Source: Qipengyuania marincola
GTDB lineage: Bacteria > Pseudomonadota > Alphaproteobacteria > Sphingomonadales > Sphingomonadaceae
Assembly (NCBI RefSeq): GCF_029688625.1
Contig: NZ_JARULC010000003.1
Coordinates: 372,001-436,000 of the forward strand
Length of the DNA: 64,000 nt
Direction: 5' to 3'
Each line of letters starts with the position of its first letter. Positions within the stretch are counted from its first letter, which is position 1. Shown piece after piece: positions 61,883 through 64,000 of the stretch. The notes under the pieces were generated by a model. That model was not told the DNA's origin. It did no database searches and saw only the letters and a list, made by a program, of their open reading frames with translations. The translations under genes and the position numbers were made by a program.

Positions 61883-63172
61883 TCAGTCCATGAACGGGTC
61901 GCGCATAAGGATCGTATCGTCGCGCTCGGGACTGGTCGAAACCAGGGCTACGGGCGTTTCGATCAGCTCCTGGATCCGCTGGATATATTTGACCGCGTTG
62001 GCCGGCAAATCGGCAAAGCTGCGCGCGCCGGCGGTGCTTTCGCTCCAGCCGTCCATGGTTTCGTATATCGGCTCGACCGCCACCTGGTCGGCTGCATGGC
62101 TCGGGAAGTAATCGTAAACGTTGTTGCGGAGCCGGTAACCGGTACAGATCTTCACCTCCTCCAGCCCGTCCAGCACGTCGATCTTGGTGAGCGCGATGCC
62201 GGTCACACCGCTGATCGCGCAGCTCTGGCGCACAATTACCGCGTCGAACCAGCCGACGCGGCGCTGGCGACCGGTGACAGTGCCGAATTCATGGCCGCGC
62301 TCGCCCAGCCCCTTGCCGATCTCGTCGTCCAGCTCGGTCGGGAACGGGCCGCTACCGACACGCGTGGTGTAGGCCTTGACTATGCCGAGCACATAGCCGG
62401 TCGCATTGGGGCCGAGACCGCTGCCAGCAGCTGCGGTGCCGCTGACGGTGTTGGAGCTGGTGACGAAGGGATAGGTGCCGTGATCGATGTCGAGGAGCAC
62501 GCCCTGCGCGCCTTCGAACAGGATTTTCGCGCCCGCCTTGCGCACCTTCTTCAGGCGCTTCCACACCGGCTGCGCATAGCCGAGCACGAAGGGCGCAATC
62601 TCGCGCAAGTCGGCGAGCAGTGCCTCGCGGTCAACCGGCGGCTGGTCGAAGCCGGCACGCAACGCATCATGGTGCGCGCAGAGCCGATCGAGCTGCGGCC
62701 CCAGATCGTCGAGATAGGCGAGATCGCACACGCGGATCGCGCGGCGGCCCACCTTGTCTTCATAGGCGGGGCCGATACCGCGCCCGGTCGTGCCGATCTT
62801 GCCGGAACCGGCGGCTGCTTCACGCAGGCCGTCGAGGTCGCGGTGGATCGGCAGGATCAGCGGGCAATTGTCGGCAATGGCGAGATTGTCGTCGGTAATC
62901 GTGACGCCCTGCCCCTCCAGCTTCTCGACCTCGTCCTTAAGCGCCCATGGGTCCAGCACCACGCCATTGCCGATCACGCTGAGCGTGCCCGAGACGATGC
63001 CGCTGGGCAGCAGGGAGAGCTTGTAGGTCGTGCCATCGATCACCAGCGTGTGTCCGGCATTGTGCCCGCCCTGGAAGCGCACGACGGCATCGGCGCGGCT
63101 GGCCAGCCAGTCTACGATCTTGCCCTTGCCTTCATCGCCCCACTGGGCACCGATCACGGTTACGTTGGCCAT
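61883..63172 (-). CDS. purA: Adenylosuccinate synthetase
   Basis: 429 residues from ATG 63172 ([10 protein letters not shown]). Joins IMP and aspartate using GTP in AMP synthesis. Motifs: GTP loop [36 protein letters not shown] and the C-terminal GTP-base segment. The upstream part of the open frame is not coding. Normal length. Stop 61883 lies 39 bases from the L,D-transpeptidase start. Confidence 0.97.
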   Translation of the reverse strand: MANVTVIGAQWGDEGKGKIVDWLASRADAVVRFQGGHNAGHTLVIDGTTYKLSLLPSGIVSGTLSVIGNGVVLDPWALKDEVEKLEGQGVTITDDNLAIADNCPLILPIHRDLDGLREAAAGSGKIGTTGRGIGPAYEDKVGRRAIRVCDLAYLDDLGPQLDRLCAHHDALRAGFDQPPVDREALLADLREIAPFVLGYAQPVWKRLKKVRKAGAKILFEGAQGVLLDIDHGTYPFVTSSNTVSGTAAAGSGLGPNATGYVLGIVKAYTTRVGSGPFPTELDDEIGKGLGERGHEFGTVTGRQRRVGWFDAVIVRQSCAISGVTGIALTKIDVLDGLEEVKICTGYRLRNNVYDYFPSHAADQVAVEPIYETMDGWSESTAGARSFADLPANAVKYIQRIQELIETPVALVSTSPERDDTILMRDPFMD

Positions 63173-63297
63173 GTTGGGTAAGCTTTCCTGCAATGCTGCA
63201 CAAACGCGCCGGGCGTTAGGCGCTAGAGAAAGGTGGAGCAAGGCATTTGCCCGGAAACTTGCGGCCAGTTCTCCATTGTTAAGACAAAGGAGACCCT

Positions 63298-64000
63298 ATG
63301 ACCGATTATCCCACCCTCACCCTCAATGACGATCGCCAAATTCCCCAACTGGGTTTTGGCACATACCAGATCGACGAGGAGGATGCGCCGCAAGCGGTGA
63401 AGACCGCCATCGAAACCGGCTACTGGCTGATCGACACGGCGGCGATCTACCAGAACGAACGCGGCGTTGGTAAGGGCATCGGCGACTGGTCGGACATCTT
63501 CCTCCAGACCAAGATCTGGAACGAAAGCCAGGGCTACGACCGCACGCTCAAGGCGGCAGACAAATGCCTCGACCGGCTTGGCCGCGAACATGTCGACATG
63601 TTGCTCATCCACTGGCCCTGCCCGGACAAGGGGCTTTACGTCGAAACGTGGAAGGCGCTGATCGAGCTGCGCGACCAGGGCAAGGCGAAAAGCATCGGCG
63701 TGTCGAACTTCCGCGAGGAAGATCTGAAACGCATCGTCGATGAAACCGGGGTCGTCCCCGCGCTCAACCAGATCGAACTGCATCCCAGTTTCCAGCAGCG
63801 CGCCATGCGCAAGGTACATGAAGAGATGGGCATCGTGACGCAGAGCTGGTCCCCGCTCGGCCAGGGTGGCGGCATGGACAGCGACGCGGTGAAGGCGGTA
63901 GCTGACGAGACCGGGAAGGATCCAAGCGCCGTGGTGCTACGCTGGCATATCCAGCACGGGCTTTGCCCGATCCCGAAATCGACCAATCCCGACCACATCA
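63298..64000 (+). CDS. Aldo/keto reductase, N-terminal part (runs off the window)
   Basis: 234 codons are inside the window; the last residues visible are PIPKSTNPDHI, near the NADP(H) 2'-phosphate-binding region (motif K-S). AAGGAG precedes ATG 63298. NLGFGTYQ-equivalent PQLGFGTYQID, catalytic tetrad Asp/Tyr in DTAAIYQNERGVG, Lys in LQTKIWNES and His in LLIHWP. An AKR5-like soluble NADPH reductase of aldehydes or ketones, often tied to detoxification or 2,5-diketogluconate reduction. About 40 C-terminal residues are missing from view. Confidence 0.9.
   Translation, partial: MTDYPTLTLNDDRQIPQLGFGTYQIDEEDAPQAVKTAIETGYWLIDTAAIYQNERGVGKGIGDWSDIFLQTKIWNESQGYDRTLKAADKCLDRLGREHVDMLLIHWPCPDKGLYVETWKALIELRDQGKAKSIGVSNFREEDLKRIVDETGVVPALNQIELHPSFQQRAMRKVHEEMGIVTQSWSPLGQGGGMDSDAVKAVADETGKDPSAVVLRWHIQHGLCPIPKSTNPDHI

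Overview
The window looks like a stretch of chromosome from an alphaproteobacterium of the order Sphingomonadales, most likely family Erythrobacteraceae (Erythrobacter/Qipengyuania-like). This is inferred from gene content: CcrM-type adenine methyltransferase, three HWE-family histidine kinases, the ChvI-ChvG-HprK-RapZ-EIIA-HPr cluster next to pckA, an aa3-oxidase subunit IV peptide, a large TonB-dependent receptor, and GTTC-N7-GTTC SOS boxes. The DNA is GC-rich and densely coded, so long open frames on the wrong strand are common and were ignored. No prophage, transposase, integrase or CRISPR array was seen. Most of the window is core chromosome.

Layout. 1-5.7 kb (minus): the start of a TIGR03806-like haem protein paired with a TIGR03805-like beta-helix protein, then transhydrogenase genes pntAA / pntAB / pntB with a fasciclin gene and its own terminator between them, and a 49-residue aa3-oxidase subunit. 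5.8-13.6 kb: an NtrC-like regulator with unusual active sites, an SDR, folP, a PAS-HWE kinase and a 1018-residue TonB-dependent receptor. 13.9-19.3 kb: two overlapping small genes, one DUF2384-like; a cold-shock gene and follower; ccrM with a DnaA box and GANTC cluster; a second HWE kinase; an SDR; rnhB. 19.3-28.2 kb: a PQQ sugar dehydrogenase, GNAT, a large foldback repeat, DUF1285-Nudix-CCA transferase operon, secreted proteins, parC and a DJ-1/PfpI protein. 28.3-41.4 kb: MscS channel, ferredoxin plus two tandem cysteine desulfurases, TonB, DUF885 and peptidase-like secreted proteins, glutaminyl cyclase, pckA.

41.5-50.3 kb: the chvI-chvG-hprK-rapZ-EIIA-HPr-SpoU run, in which nearly every gene overlaps the next, coupling envelope sensing to a phosphotransfer chain that has no sugar permease here. 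Then a two-PAS HWE kinase, rmuC with an SOS box, and a Cys-rich four-helix copper-binding protein. 50.3-64 kb: a 277-base non-coding element full of hairpins, def and recR (minus), fmt-truA-reductase (plus), asparaginase, tRNA-Val(TAC), TlpA-like thioredoxin, argH-LptM-like lipoprotein-lysA-CysG-like operon, an SOS-boxed MarR-like regulator, an L,D-transpeptidase, purA and the start of an aldo/keto reductase.

The best candidates for something undescribed are: the foldback repeat at 21044-21208 with a related single copy at 51175-51223; the structured element at 50293-50569; the two-gene DUF2384-like unit at 13965-14428; the degenerate NtrC-like activator at 5852-7270; and a cysteine desulfurase that has no ordinary start codon for its conserved N-terminus.
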